Origin: Hadesarchaea archaeon
GTDB taxonomy: Archaea > Hadarchaeota > Hadarchaeia > Hadarchaeales > WYZ-LMO6
Reading direction: 5' to 3'
DNA length: 6,267 nt
NCBI GenBank assembly: GCA_004347925.1
Contig: QNVD01000254.1
Coordinates: 1-6,267 of the forward strand
Shown here: in pieces, positions 5,639-6,267 of the stretch
Numbering within the stretch: position 1 is the first letter of the stretch
Layout of the letters: every line of letters begins with the position of its first letter
Made by a program: the position numbers and the translations under genes
The notes under the pieces: model-generated
Told to the model about the DNA's origin: nothing
What the model saw: only the letters and a program-made list of their open reading frames with translations
Database searches by the model: none

Positions 5639-6267
5639 ATGCCCAGGCTCTTCGGGACCTTCGGGGTCAGGGGGGTGGCCAACGCGGAGCTCACCCCGGA
5701 GCTGGCCTACAGGCTGGGCCTGGCCCTGGCCACCCACCTGGGGAACGGGGGGGAGGTGGCGGTGGGCAGGGACAACCGGACCTCCTCGGAGATGCTGGAG
5801 CAGGCCTTGATCTCCGGCCTCACCAGCGGGGGCTGCAGGGTGCTGAGGCTGGGGATGGTCCCCACCCCCGTCCTCTCCTTCGGAGTCAGGCACTTCCGGT
5901 GCTCGGCGGGGGTGATGATCACGGCCTCCCACAACCCCCCCGAGTACAACGGGGTGAAGTTCTGGGAGGAGGACGGAAGCGGCTTCTCCAGGGAGAGGGA
6001 GGGGGAGATAGAGAGGCTGCTGGAGGAGGGAAGGCTGAGGAAGGTGGGGTGGAGGGAGATAGGGAGGGTGGAGGAGGCGGACGCCCTGGGTCCCTACAGG
6101 GAGGAAGTGCTGAAGAGGGTGAGGCCCCCGGAGAGGAGGCTGAAGGTGGTGGTGGACTGCGGGAACGCCGTGGGCTCCCTGGTGGTTCCGGGTTTGCTCT
6201 CCGAGCTCGGCGTTCAGGTGATCTCCCTCAACGACTACCTGGACGGGACCTACCCCTCCAGGAAGCT
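5639..6267 (+). CDS. Phosphohexomutase (phosphoglucosamine/phosphoglucomutase/phosphomannomutase family), N-terminal part
   Basis: The first 209 residues of an alpha-D-phosphohexomutase, cut by the right edge; family members are about 450 residues. It moves a phosphate between C1 and C6 of a hexose or hexosamine. The start RLFGTFGVRGVANAELTPE is the archaeal form and binds phosphate. GRDNRTSSEM (43-52) follows, then the catalytic phosphoserine Ser97 in TASHNPPEYNGVKF, then VVVDCGNAVGS, the start of domain 2. The metal loop (DGDGDR), the sugar-specificity loop and the C-terminal phosphate site lie outside, so GlmM, PGM and PMM cannot be told apart; the opening residues lean to an archaeal GlmM/PGM-like protein. 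A GTG codon at 5636 is directly before the ATG in frame and could also serve as start. The ATG is preferred because it sits 25.5 bp after the TATA-like box. Confidence 0.93.
   Translation, partial: MPRLFGTFGVRGVANAELTPELAYRLGLALATHLGNGGEVAVGRDNRTSSEMLEQALISGLTSGGCRVLRLGMVPTPVLSFGVRHFRCSAGVMITASHNPPEYNGVKFWEEDGSGFSREREGEIERLLEEGRLRKVGWREIGRVEEADALGPYREEVLKRVRPPERRLKVVVDCGNAVGSLVVPGLLSELGVQVISLNDYLDGTYPSRK

Overview
The window is a gene-dense, G-rich, plus-strand-only stretch from what is most likely a thermophilic archaeon. Arginine is almost always AGG and glutamate mostly GAG. ATA is used freely for isoleucine despite the high GC. The last gene opens with the archaeal form of the hexosephosphate mutase start (LFGTFGVRG; bacterial GlmM usually reads LFGTDGIRG). 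Two of the three real intergenic gaps hold AT-rich boxes centred about 25.5 bp before the next ATG, as expected for archaeal TATA boxes of leaderless transcripts. A high-GC thermophilic bacterium is not excluded, and I do not assign a phylum.

Layout. Positions 1-3622 carry the 3' part of a tryptophan operon: trpD (C-terminal end only), trpC, trpB, trpA and trpF. The first four genes overlap by 4, 10 and 11 bp. trpF follows after a 31-bp spacer with a pyrimidine tract and a G-rich start region. A second unit starts at about 3625 with a TATA-like box and encodes a class II fructose-bisphosphate aldolase and a phosphofructokinase joined by an ATGA overlap. The phosphofructokinase carries the residues typical of pyrophosphate-dependent enzymes. 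After a 39-bp gap with another TATA-like box, a phosphohexomutase gene begins at 5639 and runs off the window.

Function. TrpD, TrpF, TrpC and TrpAB convert anthranilate to tryptophan. The aldolase and PPi-phosphofructokinase interconvert triose phosphates and fructose 6-phosphate reversibly, and the mutase would act on hexose or hexosamine phosphates. Two by-products of the tryptophan branch, PPi from TrpD and glyceraldehyde 3-phosphate from TrpA, are substrates of the two downstream enzymes, although the TATA box suggests they are also expressed separately.

I see no mobile element, CRISPR array, RNA gene or wholly unknown protein. The points most worth a second look are the PPi-type PFK with a class II aldolase in an archaeal-looking setting, a TrpB with several changes at normally conserved active-site positions, the structured trpF leader, and the equal promoter spacing. 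No stretch over 300 bases lacks a gene.
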